A stretch of DNA of 25,844 bases from a virus. This document shows positions 9,540 to 15,862 of the stretch, piece by piece. The stretch spans positions 1 through 25,844 of the IMG/VR virus record IMGVR_UViG_3300015245_000381, one strand, 5' to 3'. The notes beneath the pieces were generated by a model. It was given only the letters and a program-made list of their open reading frames with translations, had not been told where the DNA came from and made no database searches. Position 1 is the first letter of the stretch. Each line of letters begins with the position of its first letter. A program made the translations under genes and the position numbers.

Positions 9540-9942
9540 AACCGAGCTCTTCCATACGCTTATGAAGCAATATATGGTAGGACTGGTCAGGACAAATAAC
9601 TAATTTGCCGAATCCATGATTGTCTGCTGGACCGTACATATGATGAATGATGACACCTTTTGGTAATGGTCTACCCAGAGCCTTTTCTGCAAGCATCCTA
9701 TGTTCATAAACTAATTCGCCTTTAACCTTAATTAAGACATAGCCAAATTTACTATGAATCCACCTATCCTTACTTCCTCTAATTGGCAGAAGTTCAGTTC
9801 GGCCAACGCTGTTTAGATACCATTTCTGTTTGTAGTCTTTTCGCTTATCATTAGTAGCTTTGACTGCGCAGGTTTTGGAACAGTAGACATTCCTAGCACT
9901 CTTAATAAAGAATTCTTCGCCGCAGATTTTGCATTTTCGCAT
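9523..9942 (-). CDS. HNH endonuclease with N-terminal zinc ribbon, splitting the polymerase gene
   Basis: The 139-aa protein begins with a four-Cys zinc knuckle (CKICGEEF...YCSKTCAVKA, residues 4-28). It ends in an HNH core of the kind common in phages (VIIHHMYGPADNHGFGKLVICPDQSYHILLHKR). It starts two bases after the stop of the UDG-exonuclease gene, with AAAGAGG as ribosome site, and its end overlaps the polymerase start. No group I intron fits: only about 400 bases separate the two polymerase parts and the ORF fills them. It looks like a freestanding homing gene that broke the polymerase into two polypeptides. Confidence 0.88.
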   Translation of the reverse strand: MRKCKICGEEFFIKSARNVYCSKTCAVKATNDKRKDYKQKWYLNSVGRTELLPIRGSKDRWIHSKFGYVLIKVKGELVYEHRMLAEKALGRPLPKGVIIHHMYGPADNHGFGKLVICPDQSYHILLHKRMEELGYGKNS

Positions 9943-9943
9943 A

Positions 9944-11038
9944 TTAATCCTCTTTGATTGTGTCAGTTTTGCGAAGTCTCTTCCAGCTGCTGTCAGAACA
10001 ATAAATGGATCCTAGATAACCCAAACTCTTCTCTGATTCAGGATATAGAGCGTGATGCAAGAGCATACTGTCGTGTTCTGCGTTTATCACTTTCACACCA
10101 TATGCTCGCCATAGGAAGCTTATATCGTATGCTCCGTTTTGGAAGGTTTTTTGGGTAGTTGGGTCAGCAAGAATCTCTGAGATAATCCTCCAAGCTTCTC
10201 TCTCACTTGTGGGATTCGTGAAATAGTTTCTTCCACTTTTTCCAGGTCTGACGAATGGAACAACGAGGGCAATTTGAGGATTAGGTGCAAAGCCAATACA
10301 AGTTATAGCACGTCTAGAGGTTTCGATATCCACAGATAGAAGTTTACAATTATCAATATACTTAGCCTTGAACTCTCGAATATCATCAAGGGTAGGTGCT
10401 ATCCATATCTCTCTTTTGGGTCGTCTTATCTCTGGAAACTTACTTTCCCTTGCTGCCTTAATAAAATCTGCAACGCCAGTAGGCCTGGCTTCCCAGAAAC
10501 GCATGATATAAGCAGGATGATAAGTCGGTAGAACCTTATACCCCTTCACTGTATGTGTAGATAGGTGGGTAGTTCCTCTAATGGATGTGATCTTAGTTGT
10601 TCCGAGAAGAGCCCAACACGGAGTATTTCCACAAGCAATGATAAGGTTTGGGTTCTGCTCAAGCAATTCACTGGCAAGTCTATCGATTTCGGGTTCGAAT
10701 TCCCTTCGGAAGAACTTAGACTTGCCGAAGGAAGGAAGACCACTAATTCCTTCTTCCCGTGTGCCACATAGATCTTCGATCTTGTTTCCACGAGGGCGTA
10801 TGTTAAATACATTAGTTCGATAGATTTCCGGGTGCATTCGCCAGACCATATCGATAAGTCTTGGGTCTCGATCTTGCCAGAATTTGTATATATAATTCTG
10901 ATCTTCCGCAGTGAGTTCAAGGATACCGCCCTCATCTAACATTCTAAGAAGCTCTATACCGGATGAACCTACAAAGGCCTGTTGGATACGAGCTTCGTTC
11001 TCTCCCCAAGCTTCGCCGACTACACAGACATCTACCAT
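9944..11038 (-). CDS. Uracil-DNA glycosylase-like domain fused to 3'-5' exonuclease (N-terminal part of split DNA polymerase)
   Basis: Residues 1-200 look like a family 4/5 uracil-DNA glycosylase: GEAWGENE (8-15), NVFNIRP (76-82), ACGNTPCWALLG (135-146) and PTYHPAY (171-177). Residues 230-350 are a DnaQ-fold proofreading exonuclease: motif I DIET (237-240) and motif II FQNGAYD (299-305), then the HDSMLLHHALYPESEKSLGYLGSIY stretch in pieces typical of phage PolA proteins. It stops at residue 364, before motif III, which lies in the separate polymerase ORF. A UDG-like domain in front of a phage PolA is, to my knowledge, also reported for phage SPO1. Whether the UDG domain is catalytic is unknown. 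Confidence 0.88.
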   Translation of the reverse strand: MVDVCVVGEAWGENEARIQQAFVGSSGIELLRMLDEGGILELTAEDQNYIYKFWQDRDPRLIDMVWRMHPEIYRTNVFNIRPRGNKIEDLCGTREEGISGLPSFGKSKFFRREFEPEIDRLASELLEQNPNLIIACGNTPCWALLGTTKITSIRGTTHLSTHTVKGYKVLPTYHPAYIMRFWEARPTGVADFIKAARESKFPEIRRPKREIWIAPTLDDIREFKAKYIDNCKLLSVDIETSRRAITCIGFAPNPQIALVVPFVRPGKSGRNYFTNPTSEREAWRIISEILADPTTQKTFQNGAYDISFLWRAYGVKVINAEHDSMLLHHALYPESEKSLGYLGSIYCSDSSWKRLRKTDTIKED

Positions 11039-11041
11039 GGC

Positions 11042-11158
11042 TTATAGACGTTCTAACGCAAAGATAAATCCAACCACAGGTATCCAAATCCAGGACCTAT
11101 CTATAGCCACTAAGAACATTGTCCCTCCGGCTATGCAAGCGATTTCAAACGGGGTCAT
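11042..11158 (-). CDS. Small hydrophobic membrane protein (38 aa)
   Basis: An ATG at 11158 with GGAG seven bases upstream opens a 38-codon frame ending three bases before the UDG-exonuclease start. The product is mostly hydrophobic: FEIACIAGGTMFLVAI, a short DRSW break, then IWIPVVGFIFALERL. It could form one or two membrane passes. I recognise no family. Position and ribosome site support it more than any similarity. It could be a holin- or superinfection-type small membrane protein, but that is speculation. Confidence 0.5.
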   Translation of the reverse strand: MTPFEIACIAGGTMFLVAIDRSWIWIPVVGFIFALERL

Positions 11159-11175
11159 CTTTGATCTCCATTTAA

Positions 11176-11217
11176 CCACCCTCCGAGCGAGTGGTCTGAA
11201 TACTTCCCGGAGGGTGG
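11176..11217 (-). promoter_or_regulatory. Inverted repeat in leader of the UDG/polymerase genes
   Basis: Arms CCACCCTCCG (11176-11185) and CGGAGGGTGG (11208-11217) are perfect 10-bp complements with a 22-base loop. On the transcript the hairpin is followed by UUAAAUGGAG, which leads into the ribosome site of the 38-aa gene. It may be a weak terminator after the 11299-11751 gene or a translational control element. A second, smaller repeat (CCGGT/ACCGG, 11256-11270) lies just upstream. No promoter was seen in the 140-base gap 11159-11298. Confidence 0.5.
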
Positions 11218-11298
11218 CCAGGGTATGAGACTGATTACCGAGGTCTCCAGTAAGGCCGGTGACCGACCGGTGGCGGATGAAGGGCTGAGTGCCCTCTA

Positions 11299-11751
11299 TT
11301 AGGATTCGACAGGTCCCGTAAGATCAATCTCCCAGAACACACCTTTGCCATCTTTGGCCGGAGTATGTTTTACATGGCCGAGGAACTCATGGTTTGGACT
11401 TTCATCCACCATTGCGCGAATGCCCTTTTCGCCATCTTCATTGTCGATCTTCAGGTCATCAATGAGGAATTCGTTGAGACGATAGCCGGCATTCTCGGTG
11501 TCGTAGAATGTCAGTTCCTTGGTAACACCCTTGATACCGCCAAAGGCCGCCAGGGCATCTGGATCAACGTCATCCAACGCCGCCGTAGGCGCAACGAGGA
11601 ACTTTACAAACGGCGTCTGCTTCTGGGCCGACTTGCCGTGCTCAGGCAAGCCTCGGGTGATCCAGATATAAGTCCCCGTTGGAAACGGCGGTGGGCGTTT
11701 TACATCGCCGGATTTCCGATCAAGAATTGAAGAGAACTTCGTTTCAGTCAT
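11299..11751 (-). CDS. Conserved phage protein, possible ssDNA-binding protein
   Basis: The protein of about 150 aa has the pattern PPPFPTGTYIWITRGLPEHG..AQKQTPFVKFLVAPTAALDDVD, an FYDTENAGYRLNEFLIDDL segment, and an acidic, Asp/Glu-rich second half ending HTPAKDGKGVFWEIDLTG. Similar short proteins sit in phage replication modules. A beta-rich fold and the position between the Sak4-like ATPase and the polymerase suggest an SSB or recombination partner, but I cannot assign it firmly. The start at 11751 has GGAGAAAAGAG upstream; the longer frame from 11796 overlaps the previous stop (TAATG) but has a poor ribosome site. Confidence 0.7.
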   Translation of the reverse strand: MTETKFSSILDRKSGDVKRPPPFPTGTYIWITRGLPEHGKSAQKQTPFVKFLVAPTAALDDVDPDALAAFGGIKGVTKELTFYDTENAGYRLNEFLIDDLKIDNEDGEKGIRAMVDESPNHEFLGHVKHTPAKDGKGVFWEIDLTGPVES

Positions 11752-11795
11752 AGGCTCTTTTCTCCATGTTGAAAGGCCAGAGTGGAAACGGGACA

Positions 11796-11978
11796 TTAGA
11801 AGGGGATTTCCTCGTTGGGCGGTGATACTACTTGAACTGGGTATCTTATTTCCTGCACCTCCTTCGCTATCATCATTTCCAAGTCCGCGAGGATATCGGT
11901 TTTTATTGCATTGTTTGTTGGCGCTAGTGCAATATTACGATATGCTTCGCTTAGAAGTTTTAAGTGATGATGGCTCAT
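11796..11978 (-). CDS. Small hypothetical protein (60 aa)
   Basis: The 60-aa product begins MSHHHLKLLSEAYRNIAL and is mainly helical with a Pro-rich end. The ATG at 11978 shares ATGA with the stop of the Acb2-like gene, so it is probably translated by coupling. No family recognised. Confidence 0.6.
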   Translation of the reverse strand: MSHHHLKLLSEAYRNIALAPTNNAIKTDILADLEMMIAKEVQEIRYPVQVVSPPNEEIPF

Positions 11979-12283
11979 ACAGTAGCGGCCTTGACTGCCC
12001 ACATGGCTGCATCTTCGTAGTGGGTTTGGGCGAGCGAGAACAAACGACTAACCTCACCTACATCAGCGGTAGAACTGCCCATGTTCTTATTGGCATATTC
12101 GTTACGAAGTTTATCACACAAGTCAATAAGCTCCGCCGACTTCCGTTTAATCTCATCGACGAGCGAATTTGCCGAGGGGTTGAAACTTGCGCGGACTCGG
12201 CGCCGGCCGAGGGACTGCTTCTGCGGTTCGTTCTTCTCCTCCCACTGTCTCTGCTCCTGTCCCGATCTCACTTGGTCTTCCAT
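11975..12283 (-). CDS. acb2: Acb2-like cyclic-nucleotide sponge (anti-CBASS)
   Basis: Residues 34-102 read FNPSANSLVDEIKRKSAELIDLC...SLAQTHYEDAAMWAVKAATV in pieces. This is the helical hairpin described for phage Acb2 and Tad1 proteins: an FNPS(G/A)N start, a first helix with K..(A/S)AELID, and a second helix ending (D/E)AAMWAVKAAT. Acb2 proteins form hexamers that bind cyclic di- and trinucleotides and so block CBASS, and some also block Thoeris. A Gln/Glu/Arg-rich extension of about 33 residues precedes the hairpin. AGGAGAAGGAAA lies just before the ATG. The first 131 bases lie inside the 3' end of the ATPase gene in another frame. The family call is from memory of the motif, not a search. 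Confidence 0.8.
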   Translation of the reverse strand: MEDQVRSGQEQRQWEEKNEPQKQSLGRRRVRASFNPSANSLVDEIKRKSAELIDLCDKLRNEYANKNMGSSTADVGEVSRLFSLAQTHYEDAAMWAVKAATV

Positions 12284-13115
12284 TTTCCTTCTCCTCTTCT
12301 GTTAATGGCCCGCGAAGTAGTTCGAAGTACGTCGCTAGGCCGGTTTCCACAGGGAGCGAATCTGGTACCCCCGATGGAATTCCATTAGCAAGGTCGATCA
12401 TAACGTCCGATTTAAGTTGGATGGTACGTTTCCCTGCCAGATTCTTGAAGCGAATGTAATTCGGGAAGTATTGAGGGATCTTCGGCGATAGGGCCTTTCC
12501 TACGCCTTGTGGGAAAATCTTCGTGGTACCGTCTTTAAGTTCCATATACTGCCCATGGCAGATCACAATGACGTTTGTGCCAAAGGTATCTGAAGTCATG
12601 TATCCCAGGGCACTTTCCACTGCATCTTGGGCATCTCCGTACGTTGCCCTTGGGTCATATTCTCCGGATTTACCTCTAGGCGTAAGGGGCTCCCGGAAAT
12701 CATATGCAGCGTCACAGAATCGAGAGAGTGAGTCCAAGACAAGGATGCAACCTGCTCCCCATTGGGAAGGTGGTCCAAGATCAGTCTCGATCCCATCGGA
12801 ATCCTTGTATTTCCATCGATCAAGCATTTTGAGACCGTTGGCAAATGCTTTAGGCACTCCGTCAATAACGAGACCATCTCCGGTATACTTTCGCTTATCT
12901 CTAAGAGCACGGAATTCGACATTGGAAAGGTTCCCCGGACACTGTTCCTGGACGAGACGGACGAGGATATCGAGAAGGTTGTCGTAATCAAGGATTCGGA
13001 GTTTGTATCCCGCCTTTACAAGGCTCACGAGGCTTCCGGTTTTGCCACTTTTGGCATCGCCGAGGAGGAGCAATTTCGTGAATCGCTGGGATTTGTGCTG
13101 GGATAGGGACGGCAT
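12153..13115 (-). CDS. RecA-fold ATPase of the Sak4-like recombinase type
   Basis: The 320-aa protein has Walker A GDAKSGKT (19-26), Walker B CILVLDS (123-129) and a switch-like NVIVICHGQYMEL. It belongs to the phage AAA_24/Sak4-like group, single-strand annealing or RecA-like ATPases that sit beside Cas4-type nucleases and SSBs, as here. Its last 50 or so residues are low-complexity (Glu/Pro/Arg) and share DNA with the Acb2-like gene, so that tail is probably under weak constraint. It likely acts in phage recombination and replication restart. Confidence 0.82.
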   Translation of the reverse strand: MPSLSQHKSQRFTKLLLLGDAKSGKTGSLVSLVKAGYKLRILDYDNLLDILVRLVQEQCPGNLSNVEFRALRDKRKYTGDGLVIDGVPKAFANGLKMLDRWKYKDSDGIETDLGPPSQWGAGCILVLDSLSRFCDAAYDFREPLTPRGKSGEYDPRATYGDAQDAVESALGYMTSDTFGTNVIVICHGQYMELKDGTTKIFPQGVGKALSPKIPQYFPNYIRFKNLAGKRTIQLKSDVMIDLANGIPSGVPDSLPVETGLATYFELLRGPLTEEEKENGRPSEIGTGAETVGGEERTAEAVPRPAPSPRKFQPLGKFARR

Positions 13116-13273
13116 TCGATGATCATCCTTACTTGGTCAAATTTTGGCATATCTTCAGGAAGAAGAACAATGAAAGAACCTCCGGGACCCATTACACGGA
13201 GATCGCCATTTGTTTCCAAATCCCAAGAATCTAACTCGATTACAAGACTTATCTTACCGCCAGCGGATTCCAT
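13025..13273 (-). CDS. Small hypothetical protein between nuclease and ATPase genes
   Basis: The frame fills the 133-base gap between the Cas4-like gene and the ATPase gene and overlaps both. The first 55 residues (LVIELDSWDLETNGDLRV, FIVLLPEDMPKFDQVRMII) look like a real small beta-alpha protein. The last 30 are Ser/Pro-rich and lie over the ATPase Walker A region, so they may be free to vary. No family recognised. Confidence 0.5.
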   Translation of the reverse strand: MESAGGKISLVIELDSWDLETNGDLRVMGPGGSFIVLLPEDMPKFDQVRMIIECRPYPSTNPSDSRNCSSSAMPKVAKPEAS

Positions 13274-14262
13274 GGCTCACCTTTCACAAAGTCTGCACCA
13301 AGAAAGCGCTCGCGCACGCTTGGGCTCTTTGAGCATATCTTTCGAAATTTACACCCTCCATACATACTGCATGCAGTATCGTTCATTGGCCAATAATTCG
13401 CTTTCGCAAATTCTTCCGCAAGTTGAAACCAATAATGGAGATCATTGACCCATTCATCAATTTGATCCGGGTTACGGTAGGTGAACCCACGCTCAAAGCT
13501 TGAGAAACCAACTGCAACTTGGGCAGCGTCGATAATAACTCCCCGTATGGCCGTTTCAAACAAAACTTGGCCCGCCAATGTATATAACGACATCTGGTTG
13601 TCCGGGTCGAAGTTGTCAAAGTAGTAACTTCCTATTGTGTTTTTGGTCGTTTTGCGGTCCATAACGAAGAGCTCGTCATTGAAAGTAACAACACGGTCAA
13701 GGTGACCGCATAATAGGTAGGGTTGAATATCGTAAACATATTCACCATTTACAAGCTGCTCACTTTCCTTAATAATTGCCCCTTTTGGTCCCCAATCCAG
13801 TTGAAATCGAAAGCTCTGTTCCACAGCTACGGTGTTATCAGGCAATACATAAACCTTCGTAACATCATTGCGAAACTTTTCCAAATACCAAATAATCGTC
13901 CTCGTCAAGGTCTTTCGATTTTTATTTGGATGATCCGGGTCCCAATCGCCTGTGCGCAGCAACATGTCCTTAACCAACTCATGCATCGCATCATTGTGAT
14001 CTTTACCCGCATGCCGGAGTTTATCATACGCTTCCAACGCGTGGTGGTATTCAATGCCAAAACGTAGGTGGACGTTGTCTTCCTTCGGCTGCCAGCTTTG
14101 GATCATTTGATAGTAATAGAGACGTGGGCAACGCTTAAGAAATCCTAGCGCGGTTGAGTCCCACGCCACCTCTATATTAGTCCCCGGGAGAAATGGACTT
14201 TCGCTCACAACAGTCTCTGATGCTGTTTTTATTGAGCCCGGTAAGTTCTGCGATTTGGTCAT
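13249..14262 (-). CDS. Cas4/RecB-type PD-(D/E)XK exonuclease with Fe-S cysteines
   Basis: The 337-aa protein shows CPRLYYY (first Cys 45), GIEYHHALEAYD, LCGHLDRVV, the active-site pair D..VMDRKTTK, QMSLYTLA, and three C-terminal cysteines (about 298, 304, 310). This is the Cas4/AddB-like layout: a PD-(D/E)XK nuclease with a four-Cys iron-sulphur cluster. In phages such enzymes process DNA ends for annealing-type recombination together with a Sak4-like ATPase, which is the next large gene here. The frame overlaps the preceding small HTH gene by 86 bases. Confidence 0.85.
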   Translation of the reverse strand: MTKSQNLPGSIKTASETVVSESPFLPGTNIEVAWDSTALGFLKRCPRLYYYQMIQSWQPKEDNVHLRFGIEYHHALEAYDKLRHAGKDHNDAMHELVKDMLLRTGDWDPDHPNKNRKTLTRTIIWYLEKFRNDVTKVYVLPDNTVAVEQSFRFQLDWGPKGAIIKESEQLVNGEYVYDIQPYLLCGHLDRVVTFNDELFVMDRKTTKNTIGSYYFDNFDPDNQMSLYTLAGQVLFETAIRGVIIDAAQVAVGFSSFERGFTYRNPDQIDEWVNDLHYWFQLAEEFAKANYWPMNDTACSMYGGCKFRKICSKSPSVRERFLGADFVKGEPWNPLAVR

Positions 14263-14359
14263 AGGTAAATCCTATTCTGTAGGCCCTGCGAATGTTGATT
14301 TGAATGCCGTTTAGAATACTAGCAATCACCTCGCGTTCAAGAGATTTATCGTCTTCCAC
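14177..14359 (-). CDS. Small helix-turn-helix protein (GTG start)
   Basis: A GTG at 14359, with GGAGAAAG just upstream, opens a 60-aa frame. Its end reads AYRIGFTYDQIAELTGLNKN followed by SIRDCCERK, a good helix-turn-helix. The frame extends further upstream, but that part lies inside the preceding gene and lacks a ribosome site. It could be a local transcriptional regulator or a DNA-binding accessory for replication. Confidence 0.55.
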   Translation of the reverse strand: MEDDKSLEREVIASILNGIQINIRRAYRIGFTYDQIAELTGLNKNSIRDCCERKSISPGD

Positions 14360-14624
14360 GTTTCTTTCTCCAGTTATACGAGGGGTCGTGGTTGAAGGGG
14401 AGCATGGAATATTTATGGAGTTCGCTGACGCCCATTTGGCAGATAATATACGGATTGGAACGAATATCGTCGTCAAAGTTCCTCATGCAGCCTGCGCATT
14501 GGTTTTGGAGTTCGACTTCGGAGATAAATTTTCGCAGGCCAAATATCCATTCTGCGGGATTAAATATCATCCCTTCGGGAGGTTGTTCAGGCTTTGGCAG
14601 AAATCTTCGGCGACGATTATTCAT
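14346..14624 (-). CDS. Small hypothetical protein with CxxC pair (92 aa)
   Basis: The 92-aa basic protein starts MNNRRRRFLPKPEQPPEGM and carries QNQCAGCMRNF in the middle, with one more Cys later. It may bind a metal, but no family is recognised. Its ATG overlaps the stop of the zinc-ribbon gene upstream (ATGA), with GAGG eight bases before. Confidence 0.6.
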   Translation of the reverse strand: MNNRRRRFLPKPEQPPEGMIFNPAEWIFGLRKFISEVELQNQCAGCMRNFDDDIRSNPYIICQMGVSELHKYSMLPFNHDPSYNWRKKRGRR

Positions 14625-14785
14625 CGTATTGGCCTCATCTTTGCATCGCAGTCAGGACAGTAATCTGGATCAGTTCCGTAATATTCGTCATCATCGACCC
14701 ATTTACCATGTTCATCAACATTGGAATCGCAATTGCGACAACGCAGTTCATTAAAAGCGACTACTACATGCTCTGGAAATACCAT
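14621..14785 (-). CDS. Small zinc-ribbon protein (54 aa)
   Basis: GGAGG five bases before an ATG at 14785 opens a 54-codon frame encoding two Cys pairs (RCRNCD and YCPDCD) 26 residues apart with a very acidic middle. This is a typical zinc ribbon. It overlaps the previous stop by one base (TGATG) and shares ATGA with the following gene. The exact fit between neighbours makes it convincing. Function unknown; probably protein or nucleic acid binding. Confidence 0.75.
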   Translation of the reverse strand: MVFPEHVVVAFNELRCRNCDSNVDEHGKWVDDDEYYGTDPDYCPDCDAKMRPIR

Positions 14786-14988
14786 CAAAACCTCCGATTT
14801 ATCTTTTCCGGTGCCTTCACCAGGCCAAGGGCAACCAAATCCACCTTCGGCCCTGCCGCCTTTTTATTTGGCTTCCCGTCGTCATACTCACCGCGAGCTT
14901 TGCGCTGGTAGGCGATGATGTCGTCGATATCTTGTTCGGAGAGTTCGAGGGGGTCCAAATTCATGAGATCATCGAGTTCTCGGGTCAT
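14785..14988 (-). CDS. Small acidic phage protein (67 aa)
   Basis: The N-terminal half is acidic (MTRELDDLMNLDPLELSEQD, DIDDIIAYQR) and the C-terminal half is Lys/Gly/Pro-rich, ending KVDLVALGLVKAPEKI. Small proteins of this build are common in phage early regions, but no function is known to me. GAGGACC lies before the ATG, which overlaps the upstream stop (ATGA). Confidence 0.65.
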   Translation of the reverse strand: MTRELDDLMNLDPLELSEQDIDDIIAYQRKARGEYDDGKPNKKAAGPKVDLVALGLVKAPEKINRRF

Positions 14989-15182
14989 CGTAGGTCCTCT
15001 ATAAGACTAAGTTGACTTGCATTGTGAATAAACAATCGACCATTATCATCTTCTACTACGCAACGTTGAGCGCCTCCAATTTTCTTAAAAACCGTAACTA
15101 TGTAACCTGTATAAGAATAATCTTTGGCCACTACTAATATTGGTGTGCAAGAAGATAAAGACCATAACTCTTGATCCGTCAT
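14985..15182 (-). CDS. Small hypothetical protein (65 aa)
   Basis: A beta-rich product with GYIVTVFKKIGGAQRCVVED followed by DNGRLFIHNASQL, resembling a small SH3-like barrel. GGAGAG sits five bases before the ATG. It overlaps both neighbours by ATGA. The DNA looks richer in A+T than that around it. No family assigned. Confidence 0.65.
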   Translation of the reverse strand: MTDQELWSLSSCTPILVVAKDYSYTGYIVTVFKKIGGAQRCVVEDDNGRLFIHNASQLSLIEDLR

Positions 15183-15337
15183 TCATGCTCTCCATCTCGG
15201 CGCTCGTAATTCTTGACTTCCCTTCGCATGATCCTACGTAGCTCCACACTCCATCCATACCCAAACCTGCGTTCAAAAAACTCCACGTCCTCCTCAAACA
15301 GATTCACCGTTACCTTCTTGAACTTGTCTGACGACAT
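15179..15337 (-). CDS. Short ribbon-helix-helix-like protein (52 aa)
   Basis: The frame starts at an ATG with AAAGGG six bases upstream and ends by ATGA overlap with the next gene. The product has a beta strand (KKVTVNLF) and two helices (EEDVEFFERRFG and SVELRRIMRREVKNYERR), the size and order of a CopG/Arc-type DNA-binding protein. It is the only frame that explains the gap between its neighbours. If it is a repressor it could act on the palindromic sites near P2, but that link is untested. Confidence 0.65.
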   Translation of the reverse strand: MSSDKFKKVTVNLFEEDVEFFERRFGYGWSVELRRIMRREVKNYERRDGEHE

Positions 15338-15542
15338 CTGCAGCCCTTTCTCTATCAACGATGTAAACTCCTTGCTTTGCCTTCACAAGTGATAGCCGAT
15401 CGAGCTCTACGTCCCCATTTTCTCGCCTTGCCGTATATAACACCTGCATGAGATAGTTAATGTCCTTGGTAGGGACTAGAAGGCCAAGGTCGGCCTTTGC
15501 CGCACGGTGCCAAAGAGCAAGGGCGAGCTCGTTGGAGATCAT
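15294..15542 (-). CDS. Small hypothetical protein (82 aa)
   Basis: A soluble helical product (LALALWHRAAKADLGLLVPT, INYLMQVLYTARRENGD) ending AADVVRQVQEGNGESV. It shares ATGA with the gene upstream and overlaps the next by 44 bases. No family recognised. Confidence 0.65.
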   Translation of the reverse strand: MISNELALALWHRAAKADLGLLVPTKDINYLMQVLYTARRENGDVELDRLSLVKAKQGVYIVDRERAADVVRQVQEGNGESV

Positions 15543-15862
15543 TCGATGGCTTCCACATGCGATGGGGCCATTACCTTTTCAAGGTAGACCCAGAAGAGTT
15601 GATCTTCGGTGTCCGGATCACTGATTTTGATTGTAAAGATCAGTTCATCATAGATACTTGCGCCATGCATCTTTGTGCCGGGCTTGAAAGCGTCTTTGTT
15701 GAGCTTCCGTTCGAGTTGCCGGGCGCGATTAAGGCGAAGCCGATAGGTATATGCCGCTGCTCGGTCTTCGAATGGAGTTCGAACGCCTTTTGGTTCGGCG
15801 AGAGCTTTATTCATGAATTCATATTCGGCTGTGTAAGATAGCCGACTGGAAGACATTGTCAT
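15539..15862 (-). CDS. Hypothetical protein beside the helicase (107 aa)
   Basis: Basic and helical in the first half (AAAYTYRLRLNRARQLERKL), then a strand-rich part (GASIYDELIFTIKISDPDTE, LFWVYLEKVMA). The start overlaps the helicase stop by ATGA, with GAGG upstream. Translation coupled to the helicase suggests a related role, but no family is recognised. Confidence 0.65.
   Translation of the reverse strand: MTMSSSRLSYTAEYEFMNKALAEPKGVRTPFEDRAAAYTYRLRLNRARQLERKLNKDAFKPGTKMHGASIYDELIFTIKISDPDTEDQLFWVYLEKVMAPSHVEAIE

Noticed and set aside
9523-9942. Group I intron or intein in the polymerase
   Set aside because: The space is filled by the HNH ORF with stop and start codons at both ends; there is no room for an intron core and no intein splice motifs.
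11822-12388. 188-codon plus-strand frame
   Set aside because: Antisense to the Acb2-like and Sak4-like genes; the Leu/Ser/Pro-rich product reflects complementary bases.
15085-15297. 70-codon minus-strand frame
   Set aside because: It is the wrong frame of the RHH-like gene (15179-15337) and of the 65-aa gene, both of which have ribosome sites and coupled stops.
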